Source: Cylindrospermopsis curvispora GIHE-G1 (GTDB lineage: Bacteria; Cyanobacteriota; Cyanobacteriia; Cyanobacteriales; Nostocaceae). Taken from it: a stretch of 64,000 nt of DNA. The stretch is taken from the NCBI RefSeq assembly GCF_014489415.1, contig NZ_CP060822.1, forward strand, positions 248,001-312,000. Reading direction: 5' to 3'. Below, in pieces: positions 48,940-58,387 of this stretch; the stretch's first letter is position 1, and the number at the start of each line of letters is the position of its first letter. Made by a program: the position numbers and the translations under genes. The notes beneath the pieces are model-generated. The model had not been told where the DNA came from. It did no database searches and worked only from the letters and a program-made list of their open reading frames with translations.

Positions 48940-49617
48940 GTGTATTTATTAATTCCAGCCGCTGGTAGCGGCAAAAGAATGGGTGCTAATTGCAACAAAT
49001 TGCTATTGAAGGTTCACTCTCAGTCTATTATCGCTTGGACCTTATTGGCCGCAGAAGCTGCTAGCCAGATCCGTTGGATCGGGATTATTTCTCAACCCTC
49101 AGAATGGCACGATTTTAAAGCTATTGTGGCTGGTTTAGCCATGACTAAACCTGTGGAGTTTATTCCCGGCGGTACTACTAGACAAGAATCTGTTTACAAT
49201 GGATTACAAGCATTGCCATCAGAGGCTAAGGAAGTGTTGATTCACGATGGAGCACGCTGTTTAGCAACACCAGAATTATTTAATGCCTGTGCGATCGCTA
49301 TTCTCAATTGCCCAGGACTGATTGCTGCAGTACCAGTAAAAGATACAATCAAGGTGGTGGGTGAAAGTGGTATAATTGAGTCCACGCCAAAACGGGAAAA
49401 GCTTTGGGCAGCTCAAACCCCCCAGGGTTTCAATGTGCAGTTGTTAAAACAATGTCATGCAGAAGGAGTACGTCAAGGGTGGGAAGTAACCGATGATGCA
49501 GCCTTATTTGAAAAGTGTGGCATCCAAGTACGCATAGTCCCAGGAGAAGAAACCAACCTAAAAGTGACAACTCCCCAAGATTTAGCGATCGCTGAATTGA
49601 TCCTCAGTCTCAGATGA
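48940..49617 (+). CDS. ispD: 2-C-methyl-D-erythritol 4-phosphate cytidylyltransferase
   Basis: Third step of the MEP isoprenoid pathway. The CTP-binding start LLIPAAGSGKRMG, the middle GGTTRQESVYNGLQALP, VLIHDGARC, and AAQTPQGF are diagnostic. The GTG at 48940 with GAGG upstream is preferred; an upstream GTG at 48916 would add eight residues. It has 225 aa. Confidence 0.95.
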   Translation: MYLLIPAAGSGKRMGANCNKLLLKVHSQSIIAWTLLAAEAASQIRWIGIISQPSEWHDFKAIVAGLAMTKPVEFIPGGTTRQESVYNGLQALPSEAKEVLIHDGARCLATPELFNACAIAILNCPGLIAAVPVKDTIKVVGESGIIESTPKREKLWAAQTPQGFNVQLLKQCHAEGVRQGWEVTDDAALFEKCGIQVRIVPGEETNLKVTTPQDLAIAELILSLR

Positions 49618-49650
49618 TTGCCCTCCCTATCAAGAGCAGAATCTCCCAAC

Positions 49651-50160
49651 ATGTCCCAACAAAATATACCTATAGCTCTAAAAATAGAAGCAGTTTTATA
49701 CTTAAAGGGTCAATCCTTGTCCCTAATTGAAATTGCTGAATATATAGGATGCGATCGCCACACAATTGAAGAGGGAATAATAGAACTAATGGACAATTAT
49801 GCCCGTAGGGAAAGTGCCCTAGAAATTGTAGAAACAGAAGGTAGTTATGGTTTACAACTAAGAGCAGACTTTCAAGATTTAGTACAAACCCTAATACCGG
49901 TAGAGTTGGGAGTCGGGTCCTTACGAACATTAGCAGCGATCGCCTTAAATAGTCCTATTTTGCAAACCGACTTAATTAATTTACGAGGATCCAGTGCATA
50001 TCCCCATGTTGCTGAACTGGTAGAGTTAGGATTTATTCGCAAAAAAAAGGATCCCAATTCCCGGTCTTACTCACTACAGGTAACATCAAAATTTCATCAA
50101 TATTTTCAGATAGACGAACTACCCATAGAGCAGCAGAAAATCAAGGAAAGAGAAATATAA
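49651..50160 (+). CDS. scpB: Segregation and condensation protein B
   Basis: Winged-helix partner of ScpA in the SMC condensin. The start MSQQNIPIALKIEAVLYLKG and the later LGVGSLRTLAAIALNSPI and ELGFIRKK segments match the family. It has 169 aa, as in other cyanobacteria. The ATG at 49651 is chosen; it follows ispD within 34 bp, so probably cotranscribed. Confidence 0.88.
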   Translation: MSQQNIPIALKIEAVLYLKGQSLSLIEIAEYIGCDRHTIEEGIIELMDNYARRESALEIVETEGSYGLQLRADFQDLVQTLIPVELGVGSLRTLAAIALNSPILQTDLINLRGSSAYPHVAELVELGFIRKKKDPNSRSYSLQVTSKFHQYFQIDELPIEQQKIKEREI

Positions 50161-50240
50161 AAGGTTTCTCACTTGGGCTACCCTTTTTCTTGCACTATGA
50201 GCTAAAGTAGAATTAGCAACTAAGGTAAGAAGAATTGCCA

Positions 50241-50585
50241 ATGGTGTTTGATCCTGACTTTTTGAATGACAACTCTGAGGAACACGGTAATCAGGTTCTG
50301 AACGATCAATTTGGGGAAAATCCAAACCAACTATTAAAATATTTACAGCATCAATCTCCTGACGTTCTAGCCCGTGTTGCCCAGTCCGTCACGCCGGAAA
50401 TCAAACAGATTATCTCCCAAAATGTCCAAGGTTTGGTAGGAATGCTACCACCAGATCATTTTAATATCCAAATTACTACGGATAGGGATAATTTGGCTGG
50501 ACTTTTAGCATCAGCCATGATGACCGGTTACTTTCTCAGACAGATGGAACAAAGAATGGAGTTGGACTACCTATCTAATCAATAG
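50241..50585 (+). CDS. DUF760 protein
   Basis: 114 residues with SPDVLARVAQSVTPEIKQII and HFNIQITTDRDNLAGLLASA, the conserved parts of the cyanobacterial and plastid DUF760 family. The role is unknown. The start is the ATG at 50241. Confidence 0.8.
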   Translation: MVFDPDFLNDNSEEHGNQVLNDQFGENPNQLLKYLQHQSPDVLARVAQSVTPEIKQIISQNVQGLVGMLPPDHFNIQITTDRDNLAGLLASAMMTGYFLRQMEQRMELDYLSNQ

Positions 50586-50589
50586 AAGT

Positions 50590-50716
50590 ACCCACCTAAG
50601 AGAGCGGGGGTTTGAAAGAGCCTAAATTGACATTACCTATCTAAGGATGGTTATAGCTATGTTGCTTAGACCTCACCCCTCCCCCACCTAAGAGAGTGGG
50701 GGTCTCCAGGAGGGAA
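50590..50716. repeat. Two copies of a GAGAGYGGGGGT motif
   Basis: ACCTAAGAGAGCGGGGGT near 50591 and ACCTAAGAGAGTGGGGGT near 50685 recur 94 bp apart; a relative, GAAGAGAGCGGGGGTCTCCA, is near 12238. The sites are short interspersed repeats between convergent genes. Confidence 0.6.
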
Positions 50717-50722
50717 CATAAG

Positions 50723-51292
50723 TTACTGACGGAAAATTTCTACACTATCCAGGGTCACATCTTGGTTAGGGCGATCGCGCGTGGTAGAAACATTAGCGAT
50801 CTTATTGACCACATCCATACCATCAACCACATAACCAAAAACACTGTGTCTTCGATCTAAATGGGGAGTTGGTCCTTCCGTAATAAACCACTGAGAACCA
50901 TTAGTTCCAGGTCCTGCATTAGCCATGGATAAAATACCCGGTGCATCATGCTTTAGATCGGGATGAAATTCATCAGGGAACTTGTATCCGGGACCACCGG
51001 TGCCCCAACGACGAGCCAAATCGGGGTAAAGGGTGAGAGGGTCTCCACATTGAATCATAAAACCAGGAATCACACGGTGAAACCTGACACCGCTATAAGC
51101 GGAGGTTCCTTGCATAGATTTGCCAGTTTGTGGGTCTTTCCAGTCAATTGCTCCGGTTGCTAGACCAACAAAGTTTTTAACGGTGTTGGGGGCACGCTCT
51201 TCTTCTAGTCTCACCACAATCTTACCCAGAGAAGTATTTAGGTTGGCGTGAAGTTTTCCCTCACCGGCGATATTAATTTCTGGAAAGTTCAT
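50723..51292 (-). CDS. Cyclophilin-type peptidyl-prolyl cis-trans isomerase
   Basis: 189 residues. The cyclophilin core is visible: [37 protein letters not shown], and NGSQWFIT, with Arg and Phe of the active site. There is no signal peptide, so it is cytoplasmic. Confidence 0.93.
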   Translation of the reverse strand: MNFPEINIAGEGKLHANLNTSLGKIVVRLEEERAPNTVKNFVGLATGAIDWKDPQTGKSMQGTSAYSGVRFHRVIPGFMIQCGDPLTLYPDLARRWGTGGPGYKFPDEFHPDLKHDAPGILSMANAGPGTNGSQWFITEGPTPHLDRRHSVFGYVVDGMDVVNKIANVSTTRDRPNQDVTLDSVEIFRQ

Positions 51293-51334
51293 TACTTGTC
51301 CTGCTTTTCAAACTGTCCCAGCTATTATATCTCA

Positions 51335-51646
51335 TTATGGCAAACACCAGGTTTCATCCAGCTGCTGTCTTAACCCAGGATTATCCTCCAATAAACGCTC
51401 TAACTGAATACGCTGTTTATCAATGGACATTTTCCAGCTAGGGGAACGGTGATTGGGTTGAAACTGCCATTTGAGCAGATGCAATGATAACTGCTCTATA
51501 GCTGATACAAGGGCTCTATATTCACTCCTTGCCAAATCTTCAATTTCCTCAATAATATGATCCCAGTCAACCTGCTGAAATTTTTTCTCCCGTAGTAATT
51601 GAGCTTGTTGTAATGCCCATGTGTAAAAGTCTTGATGGTACAGCAT
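51335..51646 (-). CDS. DUF29 protein, C-terminally shortened
   Basis: 103 residues with YHQDFYTWALQQAQLLREKKF, DWDHIIEEIEDLARSEY and HLLKWQFQP, the typical DUF29 start. Full DUF29 proteins usually continue for another 30-45 residues after the region near LDETW; here the frame stops with CLP. It is a truncated or naturally short copy. Lies between the cyclophilin and wzc-like genes. Confidence 0.7.
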   Translation of the reverse strand: MLYHQDFYTWALQQAQLLREKKFQQVDWDHIIEEIEDLARSEYRALVSAIEQLSLHLLKWQFQPNHRSPSWKMSIDKQRIQLERLLEDNPGLRQQLDETWCLP

Positions 51647-51677
51647 ATAGTCTTAGTGTGGTTTGATCAAATGACCA

Positions 51678-53900
51678 TTATCTTTTTATAGCCAGTGAGT
51701 CACCCTCCCGTTTGTCTTTTAAATCACCATAATAACCTCTATAATAATAATATCCTCCATATCCGCTATCTTCACTGACACCATTGACCACCATACCTAA
51801 AACTGGCACTTTGGACTGGGCCAGTAACGAATTGGATGCTTTCACAGCTGAAGATTCTACCTGACCAGGGCGGACAACTAACAACACCCCATCTACCAAC
51901 TTGCCCACAATCAGTGCATCAGCTACAGCAGTTAGGGGTGGTGTGTCAATAATCACAAAGTCGTAGTCCCGGCGAGCTGCTGCGATTAAACTGGCCATGG
52001 ATTGGGAATCTAATAGCTTAACTGGATTGGGCGGAACCTTACCAGCTGTTAAAACATGCACCGAGGATACATCCTGTAAGCAATTTTCCAGTTGTGTTTG
52101 GGCAACTAGCACGTTACTAAGTCCCACAAAGTTGGGCAGTCCCCACACTTTATGTTGACGGGGACGACGTAGATCCCCATCTACTATCAAGACTCTTTTG
52201 CCTAGATGGGATGCTGCTAGGGCTAAATTGGCTGATACAAAGGACTTACCTTCACCAGGAGAGGAACTGGTGAGTAAAATGACCCGCAATTCTTTATCCG
52301 TAGCAAAGCCCAGATTAGTTTGCAACATTTCAATGGATGTGCTAACAGGTGAATAGGGATTATCAAGAATCGGTAGCTCTCTTTGACTTTCTTCCCCCCC
52401 TGCATTTTTCTGTCTTTTAGTGTTCTCGTACTGGGGAATGGTTCCCAACATGGGTAAATCTAGTATTCGATTTAACTCCTCAATATTCTTGACGGATTTA
52501 TCCAAGGTTTCTAATAGTAGTGCTGTTCCCACACCCAAAACCACACCCACAAGCGCCCCAATACCAATGTTGAGTGCTGTTCTGGGAGAGATTGGTATTT
52601 CAGGTACCAAGGCGCTGGATATGACCCTGGCATTACCAACATTTTGATTCTCCAGTACCTGAACTTCTTGTAATTGTTTTAATAATTGTTGATAAGTACC
52701 TTGTGCTACCTGTAATTGTCTTTGTAGTTGCAGTTGTTGCTGCTCCAATCGAGGTAAGCTGTCTAAACGTCTTTTGTTAATGATAAATACACTCTGTAAA
52801 GCTTTAACCTGATTAGCTAGTGCTAGTCTTTCTACTTCCGATCTCACCAAATCTTGAGTTAGTCCTTGTTTTAACTCTCCTATTTGCAAGTTACTCTGTT
52901 GTAAAACTTCCGCATTACCTAGGGTTTGGGATACTCTCTCTTGCAATTGCTTTTTCAGGGCCTGTTCCTTGAGCTGCAAATTGACCACCTTGGGGTTGTC
53001 ACTGGTATAGGTTGTTTCAGCTATAGCCAACTCCTGCTGGGTCTTCTGATATTCTGTCAGCACCTGCTGCACTCCTGGAATTTGACTGATGTTACTGAGA
53101 GCGACTGCTTGCTGGGTAGTCAGTTGTAACTCATTTTGTAGTGCTAATGATCTAGTAGAAGCTGCTGCCAATTGACCTTGGGCTTGGGTAATTACCTCAT
53201 CTATCCTACCCAGGGTTTCTATACCTACTTTAGCTTCCGCATCTAGGGCTACTACTCTATTAATTTCTTTAAACCGACGTAATTCCAGTTCTGCTTTAAT
53301 AACTTGTTTTTCTATCCTTGGTAATTCCTGAGATAAGAATTTCCTTGCTGCTGTTGCTTCTGAACGATTGATGAGAATATTATTATCTAGGTAATATTTC
53401 ATTAGGGTGTTGACTGTATCCGCTGCTTCCTGGGGGTTTGTACTATTATAAGAAAGCTCCATTACGTCCGTACCCCGAATTGTTTGCAGTTTCAGTTGTT
53501 TCAGAAACCGGTCAATGTCTATGGGTTCACCTTTGGTATTTTTTATCCCTAGTTGATTAATAGTCTTTGTAATCAGAGGATGGGAACGAATCACTTCCGC
53601 TTCTGTGTCTATAGGGTTACTATTATTCCCAAGTCCTCCTAGTTCTCCCACACTTGTGGCTAAACTTGTTAGGGAAGAAACTCCATCTTTTTTCTCAAAC
53701 AGCAGTTTTCCCTTGGCTTGGTAAACTGGTTTCTGGGAGTAAGTGTAGGAAATGGCAGCCCCCAACACTGAAGCTATAACAAGTAATATTACTAGCCAGC
53801 GCCGTTTAAGTATTAGCCAATATATCTGTAAATCAATTACATCTGTTTCCTCTTGGTTAATGGGCATATAAACTCCAGTCGCAATAACAGGTTCTACCAT
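51678..53900 (-). CDS. Wzc-type polysaccharide co-polymerase and bacterial tyrosine kinase
   Basis: About 740 residues from the ATG at 53900. N-terminal Wzz domain with two membrane helices (YWLILKRRWLVILLVIASVL and the second near ALNIGIGALVGVVLGVGTALL) and a long periplasmic coiled coil between them. The cytoplasmic BY-kinase domain has Walker A SSSPGEGKS, the A'-type VLIVDGDLRRPRQH and VIIDTPP, then a tyrosine cluster GYGGYYYYRGYYGD for autophosphorylation. It controls exopolysaccharide or capsule chain length. A terminator-like hairpin lies 27 bp upstream. Confidence 0.92.
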   Translation of the reverse strand: MVEPVIATGVYMPINQEETDVIDLQIYWLILKRRWLVILLVIASVLGAAISYTYSQKPVYQAKGKLLFEKKDGVSSLTSLATSVGELGGLGNNSNPIDTEAEVIRSHPLITKTINQLGIKNTKGEPIDIDRFLKQLKLQTIRGTDVMELSYNSTNPQEAADTVNTLMKYYLDNNILINRSEATAARKFLSQELPRIEKQVIKAELELRRFKEINRVVALDAEAKVGIETLGRIDEVITQAQGQLAAASTRSLALQNELQLTTQQAVALSNISQIPGVQQVLTEYQKTQQELAIAETTYTSDNPKVVNLQLKEQALKKQLQERVSQTLGNAEVLQQSNLQIGELKQGLTQDLVRSEVERLALANQVKALQSVFIINKRRLDSLPRLEQQQLQLQRQLQVAQGTYQQLLKQLQEVQVLENQNVGNARVISSALVPEIPISPRTALNIGIGALVGVVLGVGTALLLETLDKSVKNIEELNRILDLPMLGTIPQYENTKRQKNAGGEESQRELPILDNPYSPVSTSIEMLQTNLGFATDKELRVILLTSSSPGEGKSFVSANLALAASHLGKRVLIVDGDLRRPRQHKVWGLPNFVGLSNVLVAQTQLENCLQDVSSVHVLTAGKVPPNPVKLLDSQSMASLIAAARRDYDFVIIDTPPLTAVADALIVGKLVDGVLLVVRPGQVESSAVKASNSLLAQSKVPVLGMVVNGVSEDSGYGGYYYYRGYYGDLKDKREGDSLAIKR

Positions 53901-53921
53901 AACACAAAATATTAGCACAAC

Positions 53922-53948
53922 AAAAAGACCAGCTTCCCACAGCTGGTC
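53922..53948 (-). promoter_or_regulatory. Intrinsic-terminator-like hairpin in the wzc leader
   Basis: Read on the minus strand, GACCAGCT-GTGGGA-AGCTGGTC forms a perfect 8-bp stem followed by five T residues, and the wzc-like start lies 22 bp beyond. It could be an attenuator for the tyrosine kinase gene, or the terminator of upstream transcription. Confidence 0.6.
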
Positions 53949-54176
53949 TCAAGAATGTTGTTCGTTTTGTCTTCTTAGTAGAGTCAAACCAAATTGCACG
54001 CGTCTAAGATACAGTGGGCAATGGTCAAACTGAAGGGTCGGAGATGTATTTCCCCGACTTTCTGTCATCAAGAATTGTAACAGAAGAATTGTAGCAGTCG
54101 GTACAGATTTTGGAAAACGGCAAGAAATTGATCAGTCCTCATTACTCGCATAATAGCTTCATGTAGTATTTACATG

Positions 54177-55328
54177 CTATGTTTTATAGATAGTTGTTTT
54201 AAAAAATGTGTTGGTACTTTCAAAGGTAGGGAGGAGAAGGTTTTGAGAACGATAAAATTTGATGATTTTAAATAGTCCTCTCCCCAATCTATCCATTAGA
54301 CCATAATCTTTGAGCATTTGGGCAATCAGAGGATTGCGATAATAGGAAATTCCAGCTAAAGCTCTCTCTAAGCTCAGGGTGTTAGGTAAACTACCAGGGG
54401 AAAATATTTCCAGGCGATCGCCAAATAAAGACAGACGAATACGTTGACCGAAAATAGACCAGTCTCGGTGGGCAAAAGCATTAACTAGTAATTCTCTAAT
54501 GACAAATGGTTGATAATCAGGTAGGTCATGACGACGGGTTTCTTCTGGGTTAAAAATAGGAAGATGACGAGAATTTCTTCTGACAAAGGATTCACTAACT
54601 TCTATAGCTTCAGGGATGGTTTCGGTTAAGGTTAAACTATCAATTATAGGAGAGGTAATATCATTACCACTAAAGGCATTTAATTCAATTCCTGCTTGTG
54701 GTAATATTCTGGCTACTTGTCTGGAAAAAAAAAGACTTCCCCCAATGGTCAATCTTTCTTGTTCATCGATTATTTGTAGGTTATACCAGGTACGTGGGTT
54801 GTTCTCTTCTGCTGATAAATCTCTCATTTTTTGACAATAGTAACCCAGTCTTAATGGTTCTAGATCTATTATTCCCGTTCCGGGTAAGGAGGAAATCTCA
54901 AAGTGAAATTGTCCACCATCTTGTAATAATCTGACCAATTCTTCTTGAGTTGGCTCAATGGCCACCGTACCCGCTCTAATATAATAGCGATTTAGGGATT
55001 TTACCTTATAAGGTTTGCAGATACCCTTTTCAATTTCTATAACCACAATATATTTATCCTGATGAGGAATTGATATCAGTTCGGGAATTAATGGTGGTTG
55101 AATGTTATTGCGGCAAATTTGAATGATTCTCTCCATCAATTCCTGGTAATTTTCTACTCCTGAAATTTCGCCGTTATCTTCCACCCCCACGAATATTGTC
55201 CCCCCTCTCATATTAGCAAATGCCACAATTTCTTTGGCTAAACTTTCATTGCGAAAGCCACCAGATTTAAACTCTACCCGGGAATTTTCTCCCAGTTTAA
55301 TTAGGTCTAAAAACCTACTAATAGACAT
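54177..55328 (-). CDS. AlbA_2 DNA-binding/ATPase protein
   Basis: 383 residues. AlbA_2 (Schlafen-like) domain at the N-terminus (ESLAKEIVAFANMRGGTIF, GVEDNGEI). The C-terminal HATPase_c_4-type ATPase includes REALV-like RELLVNAFAHRDW and LEIFSPGSLPN with GLMDRLGRGL. Usually a transcription regulator or part of a mobile/defence island; no phage or defence genes are near. The stop is 276 bp from wzc. Confidence 0.75.
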   Translation of the reverse strand: MSISRFLDLIKLGENSRVEFKSGGFRNESLAKEIVAFANMRGGTIFVGVEDNGEISGVENYQELMERIIQICRNNIQPPLIPELISIPHQDKYIVVIEIEKGICKPYKVKSLNRYYIRAGTVAIEPTQEELVRLLQDGGQFHFEISSLPGTGIIDLEPLRLGYYCQKMRDLSAEENNPRTWYNLQIIDEQERLTIGGSLFFSRQVARILPQAGIELNAFSGNDITSPIIDSLTLTETIPEAIEVSESFVRRNSRHLPIFNPEETRRHDLPDYQPFVIRELLVNAFAHRDWSIFGQRIRLSLFGDRLEIFSPGSLPNTLSLERALAGISYYRNPLIAQMLKDYGLMDRLGRGLFKIIKFYRSQNLLLPTFESTNTFFKTTIYKT

Positions 55329-55332
55329 ACTT

Positions 55333-57084
55333 CTATACTCCCTGCTGCAAGTGATTAATTACCTGACTAATTTTCCCTGGGTTACCCCATATAATTTTCT
55401 CTTGCTTGTAAATTACTAGTCCTGGCTTGGCACCTTTGGGTTTATATACTCTATTGGGTCGAGTATACACTACGGGAACCTGTTCGCTATGACGAGCGCG
55501 ACTAAAATAGGCTGCTATGTTGGCTGTATATTTTAAATCCGCTTCTTCAGGAACTGTGCCAGGTGGCAATCTCAATAAAACATGACTTCCGGGTATTTCC
55601 TGCGCGTGAAACCACAGGTCATAATCCCCTGCTACTCTAAATGTTAAATAATCATTCTGATGATTATTACGACCAATTAAAATTTCTAACCCACTGGGGG
55701 TGCGATAATGGTGAAAATTATGGCTGACTGTTTCACTCTGACTGGGACGACGATATTCTAATTCCTCTAAGTACTTTTGTTCTATTAGTTCGTCTCTAAT
55801 TTCTTCTATTGCTTCTAAATCTTCTTTTGTTTGATAATTATCTATTTGATTAGTAGTAGCTTCTACTTGCTCTAGATACTCTATCTCTCTATTTACTTCT
55901 AATAGTAAAGGATATACTGCATTTCGGGCGCGTTTCAATTTCTGATGTTGTTTATAAAACCGTTGGGCATTTTGCACAGCATTTTTGTCCGCTTCCAGGA
56001 CAATTCTCTGGGGTTGATCTGTCTCAAAGTCCGGAAGGATAATTTCTGTCATACCTGGTTGCCATTGATGCAAGTGCGCCATTAACAAATCCGCTTGCCG
56101 TTTGTACTTATCCGCATCCTCTGACTGTTCTAACCTATCCCTAAACGCTTTGGCTTTATTATTTAACTTACCAAGAATATTTTGCAGTTTCTGGGTCAAT
56201 TGATGGCGCAGCTGATAAAACCCTTGTCGATTAAGTTGCTGCGTATAATACTGATTAATTAATTCTTGAATGTTGTCAACTGATTGGATTTCACCCCATC
56301 CCACAACAGTATAACCTTGTTTTGTCCACGCCGGTTTAAAATCACCCTCCTCTAGTCTCCGTAACCACTCTTGCCATCTAGCAAATAGTGTGGACCAGTC
56401 TTGATTAGTTAAACTGGTAGTGCTGGTTTCAGGAGATATGTGGGCTACTAATAACAGAGAATCCAATAATGCAGCACTAACCCCACTATAACTCTTCAAT
56501 ATTTGCTTTTTAATACTCCCTGGGACTAAACTTACCCTTTCTTGCCATCTGGCTTCAGTTTCCTTTAAATTTGGTATATTCCCCGTAAGTTTGGGCGGAA
56601 TTTCGTAGGGTTGACCGGTTTGAATAGGACGAACACTAGATTTTTGTTGACTCACCTGATGAGCAGCAGTAATGATTTCATTTTTAGCATCTGTAAGAAT
56701 GACATTACTGTACTTACCCATAATTTCCACATACAGATGATAAAGGGGAGCTTCTCCTGGACGACGGGCAAATTTTAGGTCTATTACCCTTTCCCAAGGG
56801 GCGATAAATTCCATACCTACTAATGCTAACCCCCCTAACTGATGTATAAGCTGGTGACTAAAGGTAAAAGTATCTATAACACGTGGCGGTGGTTCGCCGA
56901 TGCAAATACGCGTAGCTTGCGGATGCCATGATATGTCTAGCCAGTCCCGCTTTTTCATGGTCCGCAGGGCTAGAGATATGGTGTAGCGATCGCGCTGGTA
57001 GACCTGTTCTGTACGAGCTGGTAGCCAGTTAGTTCGGAGGTGGCTACAGATTGCGGTGAGGGTAGTGAAGTCGAGGGGTTGCAA
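55333..57084 (-). CDS. rqcH: Ribosome quality control protein RqcH (NFACT family)
   Basis: 583 residues. N-terminal NFACT-N domain (MQPLDFTTLTAICSHLR, DRYTISLALRT), a coiled-coil middle (about 290-430), then the NFACT-R domain with PGSHVLLRLPPGTVPEEADL. Rqc2/RqcH binds stalled 50S-peptidyl-tRNA and adds Ala tails. The start is TTG at 57084 (no in-frame ATG nearby), and the family start M-Q-P-x-D-F supports it. The zinc-ribbon gene lies 37 bp upstream. Confidence 0.9.
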   Translation of the reverse strand: MQPLDFTTLTAICSHLRTNWLPARTEQVYQRDRYTISLALRTMKKRDWLDISWHPQATRICIGEPPPRVIDTFTFSHQLIHQLGGLALVGMEFIAPWERVIDLKFARRPGEAPLYHLYVEIMGKYSNVILTDAKNEIITAAHQVSQQKSSVRPIQTGQPYEIPPKLTGNIPNLKETEARWQERVSLVPGSIKKQILKSYSGVSAALLDSLLLVAHISPETSTTSLTNQDWSTLFARWQEWLRRLEEGDFKPAWTKQGYTVVGWGEIQSVDNIQELINQYYTQQLNRQGFYQLRHQLTQKLQNILGKLNNKAKAFRDRLEQSEDADKYKRQADLLMAHLHQWQPGMTEIILPDFETDQPQRIVLEADKNAVQNAQRFYKQHQKLKRARNAVYPLLLEVNREIEYLEQVEATTNQIDNYQTKEDLEAIEEIRDELIEQKYLEELEYRRPSQSETVSHNFHHYRTPSGLEILIGRNNHQNDYLTFRVAGDYDLWFHAQEIPGSHVLLRLPPGTVPEEADLKYTANIAAYFSRARHSEQVPVVYTRPNRVYKPKGAKPGLVIYKQEKIIWGNPGKISQVINHLQQGV

Positions 57085-57121
57085 GATAGTTAGAGAAGGT
57101 GCGGGAGAAGCTGGATAAGGA

Positions 57122-57394
57122 TTATCCCCAGGGTGAGGGAATAGCTGTGGTGGATAAGATTTTACTGGCCATCAGTCTAATTCCAGTCTTACCACAATTG
57201 GGACAGGGGACTTCTAAGAACTGTGAGGATGTGATATCCACCTCACTCAAAATCCCTTGTCTACAATGCCAGCATTCAAATATAACCCTACTAACCGGTT
57301 GATTACAATCCAATACTTTAATGTGTTGTGAAGGGGTTGGTTGGCTTGATATCTTTCTGGGCCTGGGCAGTTGTTTAATTTCTTGAGTTTCCAT
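57122..57394 (-). CDS. Small zinc-ribbon protein, unknown function
   Basis: 90 residues; two cysteine pairs, CWHC and CPNC, spaced about 24 residues apart, give a likely zinc ribbon. The remainder is charged with no recognisable domain. It precedes rqcH on the same strand and may be cotranscribed; a role in ribosome quality control would be guesswork. Confidence 0.6.
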   Translation of the reverse strand: METQEIKQLPRPRKISSQPTPSQHIKVLDCNQPVSRVIFECWHCRQGILSEVDITSSQFLEVPCPNCGKTGIRLMASKILSTTAIPSPWG

Positions 57395-57542
57395 GTTTTT
57401 GCTTGTGTGTTTTTGGGTAGGGGGAACTTAGCGGTTTATGTTCCAAGAAATCATTCTTAGTATAGCTCACCGGACAAACCAAAAACTTATCCCCAGCTAT
57501 TGTACAATACAAAAAAATATTTAAATTATCAAAGCTGATCCG

Positions 57543-57911
57543 ATGACCAACCCAGAAGTTAACACAAAATCCAGTGATAAAAGCTTAGAAGCAATGCGGC
57601 ACTTTTCAGAACAGTACGCCAAACGGACTGGAACGTACTTTTGTTCAGAACCATCCGTGACAGCAGTGGTCATTGAAGGTTTAGCCAAGCACAAAGATGA
57701 TTTAGGTGCACCATTGTGTCCTTGTCGTCATTATGAAGACAAACAAGCGGAAGTTAGCGCTGCCTATTGGAATTGTCCTTGTGTACCAATGCGGGAGCGC
57801 AAAGAATGCCACTGTATGCTTTTCTTGACTCCTGACAACGAATTTGCCGGGAAAAACTTACAAGAAATTTCCATGGCAACCATTAAAGAAGTACGAGACA
57901 GTATGGGATAA
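57543..57911 (+). CDS. ftrC: Ferredoxin-thioredoxin reductase catalytic subunit
   Basis: 122 residues. The redox-active cysteines are in CPCRHYE and NCPCVPM, with the CHC element near CHCMLFL: these supply the 4Fe-4S cluster and active-site disulfide. It reduces thioredoxin with electrons from ferredoxin in the light. Starts at ATG 57543; a DUF309 gene begins 6 bp after its stop. Confidence 0.96.
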   Translation: MTNPEVNTKSSDKSLEAMRHFSEQYAKRTGTYFCSEPSVTAVVIEGLAKHKDDLGAPLCPCRHYEDKQAEVSAAYWNCPCVPMRERKECHCMLFLTPDNEFAGKNLQEISMATIKEVRDSMG

Positions 57912-57917
57912 TTTCCG

Positions 57918-58322
57918 ATGAATGGAAATCAACCAGAAGAATTTTGGTTAGGTGTAGAACAGTTCAATGCTGGACAGTTCTACGCTTGTCATGATACCCT
58001 GGAAGCACTGTGGATAGAAGCAACAGAACCAGAAAAAACCTTGTATCAGGGAATTTTGCAAATTGCCGTGGCCTTGTATCATCTGGAAAATGGCAACTTG
58101 CGAGGAGCAATGATCCTTTTGGGTGAGGGTACGAATCGTTTACGTCGGTTTCCTGATGATAACGATTATGGGATTAATTTGCGGCAACTTTTAATTGATA
58201 GTGTGAACTTTTTAAGAGCCATTCAGCAGGGAAAACCAGAAGAAGTTTCAACGATGACTTTGCCTAAGATTGTCAGGTCAAATCCCCTGGATACTGATTC
58301 CAAAGTTAGCAAAACTCCATAG
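57918..58322 (+). CDS. DUF309 protein
   Basis: 134 residues. The helical domain has FWLGVEQFNAGQFYACHDTLEALW and YQGILQIAVALYHLENGNL, which define DUF309. Unknown function; it lies just behind ftrC and is probably in the same transcript. Confidence 0.85.
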   Translation: MNGNQPEEFWLGVEQFNAGQFYACHDTLEALWIEATEPEKTLYQGILQIAVALYHLENGNLRGAMILLGEGTNRLRRFPDDNDYGINLRQLLIDSVNFLRAIQQGKPEEVSTMTLPKIVRSNPLDTDSKVSKTP

Positions 58323-58387
58323 TCGAGAAACTTTAATTAGGGGAAAACGTCGAATGTTTCGTTGGCAAGATTTAGACTGAAAGACCT

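Noticed and set aside
54177-55328. Defence island centred on the AlbA_2 ATPase
   Set aside because: Neighbours are exopolysaccharide and ribosome quality-control genes; no nuclease, helicase or toxin partner is visible.
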